64,000 nucleotides of DNA, taken from positions 992,001 to 1,056,000 of the forward strand of contig NZ_JHZX01000001.1 in assembly GCF_000688335.1 (NCBI RefSeq). Reading direction: 5' to 3'. The position numbers and the translations under genes were made by a program. The stretch's first letter is position 1; the number at the start of each line of letters is the position of its first letter. The notes beneath the pieces were generated by a model that was given only the letters and a program-made list of their open reading frames with translations, was not told the origin of the DNA and searched no databases. Of the stretch, positions 45,768 to 54,542 are shown piece after piece. Source of the DNA: Sediminibacter sp. Hel_I_10. Its GTDB lineage: Bacteria; Bacteroidota; Bacteroidia; Flavobacteriales; Flavobacteriaceae.

Positions 45768-46073
45768 CTATGAAAGCTCTTGACTTAGAAACAACAAAAT
45801 GATAGCATCATCCCAAGCCATAACACTATGCTTTAGATTTAAAGGGATTTCGTAACTCTCAAAACACGCATAGCGTCTACTTTCTTTTTCTGTATTAAAA
45901 TCCACTTCGCCCTTAATCACCAATAACGTTGCTTTACAAGGAGCGACATGTTCTGTCAACTGCACGCCACGCCTCAAACCGATAGCCACAATCTTCGTTT
46001 GGTTGTAATCGTAAATTGTTTTGATAATTGGCTGATCATTACAGCTTAACTTCTCGATTACTTCTGAAAGCAT
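45768..46073 (-). CDS. Small cupin-domain protein in the cbb3 operon
   Basis: 101 residues. A single beta-barrel cupin is suggested by GVQLTEHVAPCKATLLVIKG and EIPLNLKHSVMAWDDAIIL; possible metal ligands are His42 and the His of LKHSV. No signal peptide. It lies 14 bp after ccoP, inside the oxidase operon. Function unknown; metal storage or sensing would fit the context. Confidence 0.75.
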   Translation of the reverse strand: MLSEVIEKLSCNDQPIIKTIYDYNQTKIVAIGLRRGVQLTEHVAPCKATLLVIKGEVDFNTEKESRRYACFESYEIPLNLKHSVMAWDDAIILLFLSQELS

Positions 46074-46087
46074 GACATTTTAGTGTT

Positions 46088-47059
46088 TTAATTAACTACA
46101 TCACCTGTAACGGGCTGATCTTCAATAATGACCTGGATTTCTGTACTGTCTTTTACTTTTACCTCAACCTGTTCTACAGGAGCAAGAGGATCCATCCATA
46201 GCTCACCTTCTGGCTCTTTAGGATCTGCGGGATTAGTCCCGTGCAGACTCAAAATGTAGCTGGCCACTTGCGCCATTTCAGAAGGTTTTAGATTAGATTT
46301 CCATGAGATCATTCCTTTTCCTGCCCGGCCACCTTCAGAAATGGTTTTAAAGACGTTTTTAATTCCGCCACCTAAAATCCAATAATCATCGGTGAGATTT
46401 GGACCAATTCCGCCAGCACCACCAACTTTATGACATGCCACACAGTTTCCAGAAAATATGGCTTCTCCTGCTTTAAGATCACTGGCATCTGTTAATTGCT
46501 CAACGGTATTGAAATCCACTAAATCTTTAGCTGTTCTCTTATATTCTTCAATCTCTACTTTAGCCTGAGCTACAGCAATCTCATATTCTTCGATTTGATT
46601 TACGCCTCCAAAAATTTGAAACCGGGCCATATAAACTATGGCAAATACAATGGTTGCATAAAACCCATAGACCCACCAAGGCGGCAATTTATTATCCAAC
46701 TCTCTAATGCCATCATAGTTATGATCTAAGACAATCTCACCTTCTTCTTCAAGAGGTTTACTCCCAAGCATTTTTTTGTAGGTTTCCTTGATCCATTTAA
46801 AACGTTCTGCTTTTACCAAAGCCAAACGCGCATCATATCTTGCCTGCTTTTCTTCGGAAAGTGATCTATACATCACATTACGTAAAGCTTCTAAACAAAT
46901 TTCAAAAGCAAAATGCACCAAAACAATTACTCCTACAAAGACCCAGATCCAAGTCTGTTCAATAGCGTTTGATACGCCTTCCATTGTACTTATATAATTG
47001 AGCAATAGAGATGCAAAAAGCCCAAAAACCAAAATTCTAATGAGTGCTGCTGTTTTCAT
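46088..47059 (-). CDS. ccoP: cbb3 oxidase subunit III, single-heme form
   Basis: 323 residues. Two N-terminal membrane helices (about 8-22 and 35-55), another at about 130-148, then a periplasmic cytochrome c domain with one CxxCH (CVACH, 206-210) and axial Met in GKGMISWKS. Proteobacterial CcoP carries two hemes c; only one binding motif is present here. Its start overlaps the ccoQ stop by 4 bp. Confidence 0.95.
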   Translation of the reverse strand: MKTAALIRILVFGLFASLLLNYISTMEGVSNAIEQTWIWVFVGVIVLVHFAFEICLEALRNVMYRSLSEEKQARYDARLALVKAERFKWIKETYKKMLGSKPLEEEGEIVLDHNYDGIRELDNKLPPWWVYGFYATIVFAIVYMARFQIFGGVNQIEEYEIAVAQAKVEIEEYKRTAKDLVDFNTVEQLTDASDLKAGEAIFSGNCVACHKVGGAGGIGPNLTDDYWILGGGIKNVFKTISEGGRAGKGMISWKSNLKPSEMAQVASYILSLHGTNPADPKEPEGELWMDPLAPVEQVEVKVKDSTEIQVIIEDQPVTGDVVN

Positions 47060-47244
47060 AAGTCGCCGTGTTTTGAATTGCTATCTAATGGAAGCTGACT
47101 CACTTCGTCAATATGAGCTTTGCTCGTTGTAAATACCCAATAAAAAAGTGCAACAAAAAAGAAAAAGAAAATGAGCAGTGAAATAATTGGGTAGATTTCT
47201 ACGCCATCAATATTTTCTAGATTGCCTTTTATATATTTTAACAT
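47056..47244 (-). CDS. ccoQ: CcoQ-like small subunit
   Basis: 62 residues. One strongly hydrophobic helix (about 17-38, IYPIISLLIFFFFFVALFYW), then a short charged cytoplasmic tail, the architecture of CcoQ/FixQ. It lies 2 bp after ccoNO and overlaps ccoP by 4 bp. Confidence 0.88.
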   Translation of the reverse strand: MLKYIKGNLENIDGVEIYPIISLLIFFFFFVALFYWVFTTSKAHIDEVSQLPLDSNSKHGDL

Positions 47245-47246
47245 AT

Positions 47247-49451
47247 CTATTCGTTTTTATCTGCGGTTAATTTGTCATTCGTTTTGATTTTAATGTCTGT
47301 TCCCAAGCGCTGTAGGTAAGCAATAAGCGCAACAACTTCGCGGTTTCGCATTTCTACAAAGACCTCGTTATTTTCTTTGGCATAGGCTTTGTCAGCTTCG
47401 TATGTTTTTACGAAATCCGGATCAGCATTGAGACGCTGTTCTATTTGAGTGCCTTGCTCTGTCATCCACGCTTGTGCTCGTTCTATTTCAGCTGTTGTAT
47501 AAGGCACTCCCAAAGTGACCATGGCTTCCATCTTAGCTTCGGTTTGAGATTTGTCAAGCTCATTTTTTATCAGCCATTTATAAGACGGCATTATAGAACC
47601 TGAACTTGTACTTTGTGGATCATAAAGGTGATTGAGATGCCAGTTGTCATTATATTTTCCGCCGACCCTAAAAAGATCTGGTCCTGTACGTTTACTGCCC
47701 CAAAGAAATGGATGATCATAAACATACTCTCCAGATTTTGAATACTCTCCATAGCGTTCTACCTCACTTCTAAAAGGTCTTATCATTTGCGAGTGACAAG
47801 ACACACAGCCTTCTCGAATGTAAAGATCACGGCCCTCCAACTCCAAGGGTGTGTATGGTTTTACGGTAGAAATTACAGGCACATAATCATCAACCATGAG
47901 CGATGGAATAATTTGAACCATCCCGCCTATCAAGATAGCCACGGTGGCAAAAATTGTTAATTTCACAGGACGTCTTTCTAACCAGGTATGATAACCTTCG
48001 TTTAGGGTTCTTTTTTTAGTGACGCGTTGTAGAGGCGATGATTCTGCCAATTCATCGGTAACCGTACTGCCGTTTCTAACTGTTTTAACAATGTTGTACA
48101 ACATTACAAAAGCACCAAGAATGTACAATGTTCCCCCAATGGCACGCATCCAATACATAGGGATGATCTCGTTGAGCGTCTCAAGAAAGTTTCCGTAAGT
48201 GAGCGTTCCGTCTGGATTGAATTGTTTCCACATAGAAGCTTGAACAAAACCTGCAACATACATTGGAAGCGTATACATAATGATCCCTAAGGTGCCTACC
48301 CAAAAATGCACGTTTGCCAGTTTGGTAGACCACAAGGATGTTTTAAAGAGCCTTGGTACAAGCCAATAAATCATTCCAAAAGTTAAGAATCCGTTCCAGC
48401 CTAAGGCTCCTACATGTACGTGCGCAATGATCCAATCACTAAAATGAGCAACAGCGTTAACATTTTTGAGTGATAGCATTGGACCTTCAAAAGTGGCCAT
48501 ACCATAACAGGTTATCGCTACGACCATAAATTTAAGAACAGGATCTGTTCTCACTTTATCCCACGCACCCCTTAAGGTGAGTAAACCGTTGATCATACCT
48601 CCCCAAGATGGGGCAATAAGCATGATTGAGAAGGCAACGCCTAGATTTTGAGCCCAGTCTGGTAAAGCAGAGTATAATAAGTGATGCGGGCCAGCCCAGA
48701 TATAAATAAAAATTAGAGACCAAAAATGCACAATAGACAGACGGTACGAATACACTGGTCTGTTGGCCGCTTTGGGTACAAAATAATACATCAAACCTAG
48801 AAATGGCGTGGTAAGAAAAAATGCAACAGCATTATGCCCATACCACCACTGTACCAACGCATCTTGAACACCTGCATAAGCCGAATAACTCTTTAATGCA
48901 CTAATTGGAAGTTCGATACTATTGACAATATGAAGCACAGCAACCGTCACAAATGTTGCTAGGTAGAACCAGATGGCCACATATAAGTGACGCTGTCTTC
49001 TCTTTAGAATTGTTCCTATTAAATTGGCACCAAAAGCCACCCAAATTACAGCTATTGCAATATCAAAAGGCCACTCTAATTCGGCGTATTCTTTAGAGGT
49101 TGTATAGCCTAAGGGCAATGAAATAGCGGCTCCAACAATGATGGCCTGCCACCCCCAAAAATTTAAATTACTTAACCAATCTTTCCACATCCTTGCCTTA
49201 AGCAAACGTTGTGTAGAATAATAAACGCCCGCAAAAATGGCATTTCCTACAAAGGCAAAAATAACGGCATTGGTGTGTAAGGGACGTAAACGCCCAAAAC
49301 TTAGCCATGAAATACCATCGGTGATGTTAGGAAATAAAAACATAAAGGCGAGCAAAAGCCCCACGCTCATCCCTACGATACCCCAAAAAATAGTGGCATT
49401 TACAAATTTCTTTACGATGACATTATCGTAGTAAAATTGTTCTGTTTGCAT
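47247..49451 (-). CDS. ccoNO: cbb3 oxidase fused subunits I and II (CcoN-CcoO)
   Basis: 734 residues. Residues about 1-480 form the heme-copper catalytic subunit with about twelve membrane helices and conserved histidines (HTNAVIFAF, WYGHNAVAF, IIAHVHVGALGWN). Residues about 510-734 form CcoO, with one membrane anchor and a heme c motif REGCVSCHSQM. Fusion of these two subunits is known in Bacteroidota. Reduces O2 with high affinity at the inner membrane. Confidence 0.97.
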   Translation of the reverse strand: MQTEQFYYDNVIVKKFVNATIFWGIVGMSVGLLLAFMFLFPNITDGISWLSFGRLRPLHTNAVIFAFVGNAIFAGVYYSTQRLLKARMWKDWLSNLNFWGWQAIIVGAAISLPLGYTTSKEYAELEWPFDIAIAVIWVAFGANLIGTILKRRQRHLYVAIWFYLATFVTVAVLHIVNSIELPISALKSYSAYAGVQDALVQWWYGHNAVAFFLTTPFLGLMYYFVPKAANRPVYSYRLSIVHFWSLIFIYIWAGPHHLLYSALPDWAQNLGVAFSIMLIAPSWGGMINGLLTLRGAWDKVRTDPVLKFMVVAITCYGMATFEGPMLSLKNVNAVAHFSDWIIAHVHVGALGWNGFLTFGMIYWLVPRLFKTSLWSTKLANVHFWVGTLGIIMYTLPMYVAGFVQASMWKQFNPDGTLTYGNFLETLNEIIPMYWMRAIGGTLYILGAFVMLYNIVKTVRNGSTVTDELAESSPLQRVTKKRTLNEGYHTWLERRPVKLTIFATVAILIGGMVQIIPSLMVDDYVPVISTVKPYTPLELEGRDLYIREGCVSCHSQMIRPFRSEVERYGEYSKSGEYVYDHPFLWGSKRTGPDLFRVGGKYNDNWHLNHLYDPQSTSSGSIMPSYKWLIKNELDKSQTEAKMEAMVTLGVPYTTAEIERAQAWMTEQGTQIEQRLNADPDFVKTYEADKAYAKENNEVFVEMRNREVVALIAYLQRLGTDIKIKTNDKLTADKNE

Positions 49452-49461
49452 AGTCTCTCAG

Positions 49462-49662
49462 TTACTGGTTTAAATTATCTAGTGTTGTAGTTGATTTCTT
49501 TTTGATAGGTTTATCTTTCACCAATTCATCTTCAAAAAGCATTCTTACCGATGGTGTGTAAGTGTCATCATACTGTCCCCTACTTACCGAATACACAAAT
49601 GCGATAAAGAAAATAACGGCCACAATAACACTCACGGCGAGTAATAGATAAATGATACTCAT
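49462..49662 (-). CDS. ccoS: cbb3 oxidase maturation protein CcoS
   Basis: 66 residues. One N-terminal membrane helix (MSIIYLLLAVSVIVAVIFFI), then YDDTYTPSVRMLFEDE, typical of CcoS. First gene of the operon, 10 bp before ccoNO, and directly behind an Fnr-type promoter. Confidence 0.93.
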   Translation of the reverse strand: MSIIYLLLAVSVIVAVIFFIAFVYSVSRGQYDDTYTPSVRMLFEDELVKDKPIKKKSTTTLDNLNQ

Positions 49663-49681
49663 ATCTTTTTGTATTATGGTG

Positions 49682-49724
49682 TAAAATTATTGAGATAGGG
49701 GTTCTTAAAAGATGACTTTTGTCA
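49682..49724 (-). promoter_or_regulatory. Fnr-type site and -7 element of the ccoS-ccoNO operon
   Basis: TGAC-TTTT-GTCA (49713-49724) is centred 33 bp upstream of TAATTTTA (minus strand, 49682-49689; 7 of 8 to TAnnTTTG). Predicted start about 49677 leaves a 15-nt leader before ccoS. Confidence 0.7.
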
Positions 49725-49801
49725 GTTATGGAAAATTATCCCGAAAATAATGGACATGAACTTTCAGCCCTTTGCTTTAAATTTGAAGCTTCAGTCGTTT
49801 A

Positions 49802-50041
49802 TTAAACCATGACATACATGCCAAAAATTGCGGCTTCTTTATGGAGATTGATTATGGACCGTTTTACTAATTGGCTATTGGTATAAGACAATCTTTTCAT
49901 CGATTGTAGTTTAATTTGCAAACCATAAAACGCTTCTTTCAAATTACGCTGAGTTTCAATATTCCCAATGCCTTGATTTTTATGGTAAATGGATTGCAGT
50001 GATTCTAATTGCTTTGCTAATTGTGTGATTTTCTTATTCAT
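49802..50041 (-). CDS. Small hypothetical protein after ccoI
   Basis: 79 residues, helical and Lys/Gln-rich (KITQLAKQLESLQSIYHKNQ), without signal or membrane segment. It starts 2 bp after the ccoI stop on the same strand, so it is likely translated from the same message. I recognise no family. A real gene is likely from its position, but composition alone does not prove it. Confidence 0.5.
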   Translation of the reverse strand: MNKKITQLAKQLESLQSIYHKNQGIGNIETQRNLKEAFYGLQIKLQSMKRLSYTNSQLVKRSIINLHKEAAIFGMYVMV

Positions 50042-50043
50042 TT

Positions 50044-52503
50044 TTATTTCATGTGTTTTTTGAGCTGCTTTCCTAAGAAGTAGGTGCAGATTGTTGTAAA
50101 AACCACTATGGTAATAGAACTTAGTGGCATTAAAATAGCAGCCACAACCGGTCTAAGATGGCCTGTTACAGCAAAACTCAACCCAATGAGGTTATAAATT
50201 AGAGAGCCTATAAATGCATATTTTATAATTTGAATCGACTTTCTAGAAAGCGTCATATATGTGCTCAAATCTCTTAATCTAGAGGCATCTATAATGCCAT
50301 CACAAGCGGGTGAAAACACATTGATATCTTCGGAAACCGCAAAACCAACATCACTTTGTGCCAAGGCTCCAGAATCGTTTAAGCCATCCCCCACCATCAT
50401 GACCTTTTTGCCCTGTTGCTGAAGTTTTTTAATAAATAGCAACTTGTCTTCTGGTTTCTGATTGAATTTTAATTCAGCCGATGCAGGCAGTTGTGTTTTA
50501 AGGTAAGCCTCCTCTCCATCGTTATCACCAGACAGCACCACCAAATGCGCCAATTGGCTCATTTCAGAAAAAAGCTGAGACATCCCTTCACGATAGGTAG
50601 TACTAAAAACATAAGCCCCCTTGTACTCATCATTCGCACTAATATGAACTTGAGTGTTTTGAGTTTCAAAAGCGGGATTTTCATGTGCTACAAAATTAAA
50701 ACTACCTACTCTAAGACTCGTATCACCGCTAATACCAATGATGCCTTGACCTGTTTCTTCACTAAAGTCATCCAAGGTACAAATACCATTATCCTGCAAC
50801 ACGTCATAGAGCGCACGGCTCAACGGATGGTTAGAGGCTTTTAGCGTACTTGTAAGTACGTGCTTCTCACTTTCGGTGAGCGAAATGCCTTCGTAAGTAA
50901 TCCCGTTTTCGTGATGCGTAGTAAGCGTCCCCGTTTTATCAAAAACCACCGTATCAATTTGTGCCATTTGCTCTATGACTCCGGTCTCTTTCAAGTACAA
51001 TTGACGCTTCCCATAAATGCGCAACATATTACCTAGTGTAAATGGTGCCGCAAGTGCAATGGCACAGGGGCAAGCAACGATGAGTACTGCCGTAAATACA
51101 TTAAATGCAATGGCAGGGTTGATAAAGAGCCATATGATGGTCGCGATTACTGCAACACTCAAAACGCCTATTGTGAAACGTTTGCTTATATGATTGGTGA
51201 GATTTTTAAAGTGTGTTGCTTTGTTTTTGCTGAAAATCTCATTGTTCCAAAGTTGGGTCAAATAGCTTTGATCAATAGATTTGACAACCTCAACTTCAAT
51301 AATTCCTGCTTGCTGCCTTCCGCCTGCAAAAATCTTATCGCCACATTGTTTGGTAACGGGTGCCGCTTCTCCTGTGACAAAACTATAGTCAATGACTGCG
51401 CTCCCCTTAATCAAAATCCCGTCTGTAGGAATGAGTTCATTATTCCTAATCAAAATACGATCTCCTCGCTTTAATTCATAAACAGGGGTCTGTAATTCTT
51501 TTGTTTTTAGAAGTTCATAGTTGTTATCATTATCCCTTTCGGAATAGCCGTATTTATGATCATTTTTGATGAGTTTTGTCACCGCTATGGGGAAATACGA
51601 TTTATAATCCCGTTCAAACGATAGAAAAGCATAGGTTTTTTGCTGAAAGAACTTACCCAGCAAGAGAAAAAAGACCAAACCTGCCAGACTATCAAAAAAG
51701 CCTGTCCCCCAATGCATCACGATGTCTAAGGTTGACCGAACAAAAAGCACTGTGATTCCTATCGCGATGGGTACGTCAATATTCAAGATCTTTGATCGTA
51801 ATCCCTTAAAAGCTGAGATGAAATAATCTCGACTAGAATAAAATACTACAGGAATCGAAAATGCAAACATGAGCCATCGAAACACTATTTTGAACTGATC
51901 TAACCAAAACTCCCCACCATCTGTATCGCCAACAAATGCTAAATATTCCGGAAAAGATAAAAACATGATATTTCCGAAGGCAAATCCTGCCACACCCAAT
52001 TTGTAAATTAGGCTTCTGTCTATTTGCGTTGTTTTCCTATTAAAATCTTCTAGTGAAATGTTAGGCTCATAACCAATTTTACAGAGTAAGATCACGACAT
52101 CTTTTAAGCTGATTTCCGAAGAATTGAAGGTGATTCGAATTGACTTTAGAGGAAAATTAACCTGACTGTTCTTTATTGAAGGCTGCAGTTTATTTAAGTT
52201 TTCTAGCACCCAAATACAAGAACTACAGTGCATATGAGGGATGATAAAAGATACAATTTGGGTATGCTGCGCATTAAACTCCAACAACTGATCCCTAATT
52301 TTTTGATTATCGAGAAAATCAAAACGTCCTTCAATTTTAAGAGGCGATTTACCAGGCTTATCCTGCAAACTGTAATAATAGGTGAGATCATTGTCCTCCA
52401 AGATCTCAAACACCATCTTACACCCGTTGCAACAGAACATTTTATCCTGATGTAAAATGGTCGTGTCACGGCAAGTGTCTCCACAATGATAACAGTTTTC
52501 CAT
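50044..52503 (-). CDS. ccoI: Copper-type P1B ATPase (CcoI/FixI-like)
   Basis: 819 residues. An N-terminal Cys-rich metal-binding segment (CYHCGDTC, FCCNGC) precedes a heavy-metal-associated domain with CSSC, then the ATPase: TGEAAPV actuator motif, VACPCAIALAAPF membrane motif (CPC near residue 478), DKTGTLT phosphorylation site (near 521) and VGDGLNDSGAL. It is predicted to export copper to the periplasm for cbb3 assembly. It has its own Fnr-type promoter. Confidence 0.95.
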   Translation of the reverse strand: MENCYHCGDTCRDTTILHQDKMFCCNGCKMVFEILEDNDLTYYYSLQDKPGKSPLKIEGRFDFLDNQKIRDQLLEFNAQHTQIVSFIIPHMHCSSCIWVLENLNKLQPSIKNSQVNFPLKSIRITFNSSEISLKDVVILLCKIGYEPNISLEDFNRKTTQIDRSLIYKLGVAGFAFGNIMFLSFPEYLAFVGDTDGGEFWLDQFKIVFRWLMFAFSIPVVFYSSRDYFISAFKGLRSKILNIDVPIAIGITVLFVRSTLDIVMHWGTGFFDSLAGLVFFLLLGKFFQQKTYAFLSFERDYKSYFPIAVTKLIKNDHKYGYSERDNDNNYELLKTKELQTPVYELKRGDRILIRNNELIPTDGILIKGSAVIDYSFVTGEAAPVTKQCGDKIFAGGRQQAGIIEVEVVKSIDQSYLTQLWNNEIFSKNKATHFKNLTNHISKRFTIGVLSVAVIATIIWLFINPAIAFNVFTAVLIVACPCAIALAAPFTLGNMLRIYGKRQLYLKETGVIEQMAQIDTVVFDKTGTLTTHHENGITYEGISLTESEKHVLTSTLKASNHPLSRALYDVLQDNGICTLDDFSEETGQGIIGISGDTSLRVGSFNFVAHENPAFETQNTQVHISANDEYKGAYVFSTTYREGMSQLFSEMSQLAHLVVLSGDNDGEEAYLKTQLPASAELKFNQKPEDKLLFIKKLQQQGKKVMMVGDGLNDSGALAQSDVGFAVSEDINVFSPACDGIIDASRLRDLSTYMTLSRKSIQIIKYAFIGSLIYNLIGLSFAVTGHLRPVVAAILMPLSSITIVVFTTICTYFLGKQLKKHMK

Positions 52504-52523
52504 AATCGTCTAAATTGCTTGAG

Positions 52524-52566
52524 CAAAGGTGTTAAGAACTCATTACGAAAAAAATGACTTTTGTCA
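52524..52566 (-). promoter_or_regulatory. Fnr-type site and -7 element of ccoI
   Basis: TGAC-TTTT-GTCA (52555-52566) is centred exactly 33 bp upstream of CACCTTTG (minus strand, 52524-52531; 7 of 8 to TAnnTTTG). The site also lies before the divergent small membrane protein and regulator; on that side a weaker TATTTTTA (52585-52592) is centred 28 bp away. Confidence 0.7.
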
Positions 52567-52628
52567 GCTTATCCTTTTTTATGATATTTTTAAAATGATC
52601 TATTTTATAAATTCATAATTTCATACTT

Positions 52629-52850
52629 ATGAAAATTTCAGCACTAACATTACTAAAACTAACAACTCTGGTGTTAATTACCGTGGTTATTTTTGCCGTG
52701 ATGAACATCTGGTTTGGTTGGATTTTCTTTGCGACCTGCGCTGGACAGATCTTATTCATTTATACTGTATATCGTATTTTAACAGATGATTATAAAACCG
52801 ATAAAACCTTTCGCGATTTTTATGAAGACAAAAACGATCTAGGATCATGA
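52629..52850 (+). CDS. Small two-helix membrane protein upstream of the Crp/Fnr regulator
   Basis: 73 residues with two hydrophobic helices (about 7-28 and 29-50) and an acidic C-terminal tail (DDYKTDKTFRDFYEDK). No family recognised. It is divergent from ccoI and 46 bp before the regulator gene on the same strand, so it may be expressed with it. Confidence 0.7.
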   Translation: MKISALTLLKLTTLVLITVVIFAVMNIWFGWIFFATCAGQILFIYTVYRILTDDYKTDKTFRDFYEDKNDLGS

Positions 52851-52896
52851 GCTTGATTTTTTTTTATTTCTAAGATTTCAGCTAGATTTGCCCTAT

Positions 52897-53598
52897 ATGG
52901 ATTCATTTGAACATTCTCGTTGCGAAAATTGCATTATCAGGCAAATGAATAGCTTTAAGGCTTTGACCAAAGAAGAATTAAAGCAAATGTCTGACAGTAA
53001 AGAGACCAAAACCATTAAAAAGGGCGAGTCCATCTTTAAAGAAGGAGATCGTGTTAATGGTGTTTTTTGCGTGAGAGAAGGCGTTTCAAAACTCACTAAA
53101 ATGAGTGATAACGGTCGGGATCAAATTGTGAAACTTGCCGCAAAAGGGGAAGTCTTAGGTCAACGATCTGTTATTACGTCTGAAAAAACCAATTTAAGCG
53201 CCACTGCCCTCGAGGATATGCAAGTTTGCTTCATTCCAAAAACACATATTGAAAGCAGTCTGCAAAACAATGCATTTTTTACCAACGCGGTGCTTAAGCA
53301 TATGGCGAATGATCTTAAATTTGCCGATGATACCATTAGGAATATGGCACAAAAAACGGTGCTTCAACGTCTTGCAGAAACACTGTTGTATCTAGACAAA
53401 AATTTTGGCAATGATGATGAAGGCTATCTTAAACTGGTGTTGACCCGCGCCGATATTGCCGATGTGGTTGGTACGGCTACTGAACTTCTTATTCGTACGC
53501 TTACGAAATTGAAAAAAACACAAGTCATCAGCACTGATGGTAAGCGGATAAAATTAGAAGATAAGAAAGCGCTTTACAATATGGCTGAAGGGATTTAA
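52897..53598 (+). CDS. Crp/Fnr-family transcriptional regulator
   Basis: 233 residues from ATG 52897 (MDSFEHSRCENC); a TTG at 52888 would add three residues. The N-terminal CENC pair plus later cysteines (FCVREG, VCFIP) could ligate an Fe-S cluster as in Fnr, but spacing differs and this is unproven. A cyclic-nucleotide-binding fold (about 25-140) and a winged helix follow, with recognition helix TRADIADVVGTATELLIRTL retaining the Glu and Arg (E-x3-R) that in Crp/Fnr read the TGA of TGA-N6-TCA. The TGAC-N4-GTCA sites nearby have just that core. Confidence 0.9.
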   Translation: MDSFEHSRCENCIIRQMNSFKALTKEELKQMSDSKETKTIKKGESIFKEGDRVNGVFCVREGVSKLTKMSDNGRDQIVKLAAKGEVLGQRSVITSEKTNLSATALEDMQVCFIPKTHIESSLQNNAFFTNAVLKHMANDLKFADDTIRNMAQKTVLQRLAETLLYLDKNFGNDDEGYLKLVLTRADIADVVGTATELLIRTLTKLKKTQVISTDGKRIKLEDKKALYNMAEGI

Positions 53599-53753
53599 CA
53601 TTAAGTCTTAAGGTTAAAGCTCAAAATCCTATTTGTTTTCTATTAAAATTTTTGGCTTTGCAATAAATGGAGCCCGTTTATAAAAAATTTAAATCAGGAT
53701 GTAATTGTACTGACTTTTCATCTACTTTAATTTTATGAAATGCAACTCAAAAT

Positions 53754-53794
53754 AAAAAGAGCATTCAAAATAAACTTGAATACTCTTTTTTTTT
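53754..53794. terminator. Bidirectional terminator between the regulator and DUF892 gene
   Basis: AAAAAGAG-c-ATTCAA (53754-53768) pairs with TTGAAT-a-CTCTTTTT (53776-53790) with one mismatch, followed by more T. It ends both convergent genes. The rest of the 217-bp gap holds nothing recognisable. Confidence 0.75.
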
Positions 53795-53815
53795 GATTTA
53801 TGTGTTATTCAAAGT

Positions 53816-54301
53816 TTAAGCCTTAGCCTTTTGGTTGACTCTGCTTTCAGCAAGTTTATCCAATTTATTATCGGCGTCGTATTCTTCATCCAAAGTTTGC
53901 TGTAACTTCTTTGCAATATCTACATGACCCAATTCTTTTGCAAAACGAACAGCTGTACCGTATCCTGCTATTTCATAATGCTCAACGCGCTGCGCCTCTG
54001 CAATAAGTCCAGCATCCATAACTTTATCGCCTTCGGCTTCCTCCATAAATCCAGTAGCCTCTTTAATAAGTCCTGCCATAGCCTGACATTTCTCTCCCGT
54101 AGGTTTGATCTCTAATTGCTCACAGATTTCTTCCAATCGAAGTTTTTGATTTTTGGTCTCTTCCAAATGATCTTCAAAAGCTTTCTTTAGTTTAGAGTCT
54201 GATGCCTTTTCAGCCATTTTAGGCAAGGCTGCTATAAGTTGAGATTCTGCACTATATAAATCTTTTAATTGATGCTCAAATAATCCTTTTAAATCTTTCA
54301 T
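53816..54301 (-). CDS. YciE/DUF892 ferritin-like protein
   Basis: 161 residues from ATG 54301 (MKDLKGLFEHQL), which matches the usual family start; an ATG at 54367 would add 22 unrelated residues. The four-helix DUF892 fold is indicated by LKDLYSAESQLIAALPKMAE, EHYEIAGYGTAVRFA and LDEEYDADNKL, which hold the di-metal-type Glu/His positions. Family members are induced by osmotic or oxidative stress in other bacteria; the same is inferred. Confidence 0.9.
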   Translation of the reverse strand: MKDLKGLFEHQLKDLYSAESQLIAALPKMAEKASDSKLKKAFEDHLEETKNQKLRLEEICEQLEIKPTGEKCQAMAGLIKEATGFMEEAEGDKVMDAGLIAEAQRVEHYEIAGYGTAVRFAKELGHVDIAKKLQQTLDEEYDADNKLDKLAESRVNQKAKA

Positions 54302-54542
54302 TATTATATGTTTTTTTGTTTCAGATAAAGTTACCCCGCCTATTTTCAGAAGGTTGGTTATTTTCACTTTTTAATTAACTCAAAAAGGCGATTGAGAACA
54401 TTAAGGTTTAAGTATATCGTTATAATGTTCTCTATCATCTGTTTTGAATTAACATTCTCTTTAAAAACATACCTATATCATCTTATAAAAGGATTAATTA
54501 GAGTCTCGGATGGAGGTAAAACTATTTTCTATTGAATTATAT

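Noticed and set aside
53708-53719. TGACTTTTCATC, a partial match to the Fnr-type palindrome
   Set aside because: Only one half-site is intact, it lies between convergent genes and no -7 element is at the right distance.
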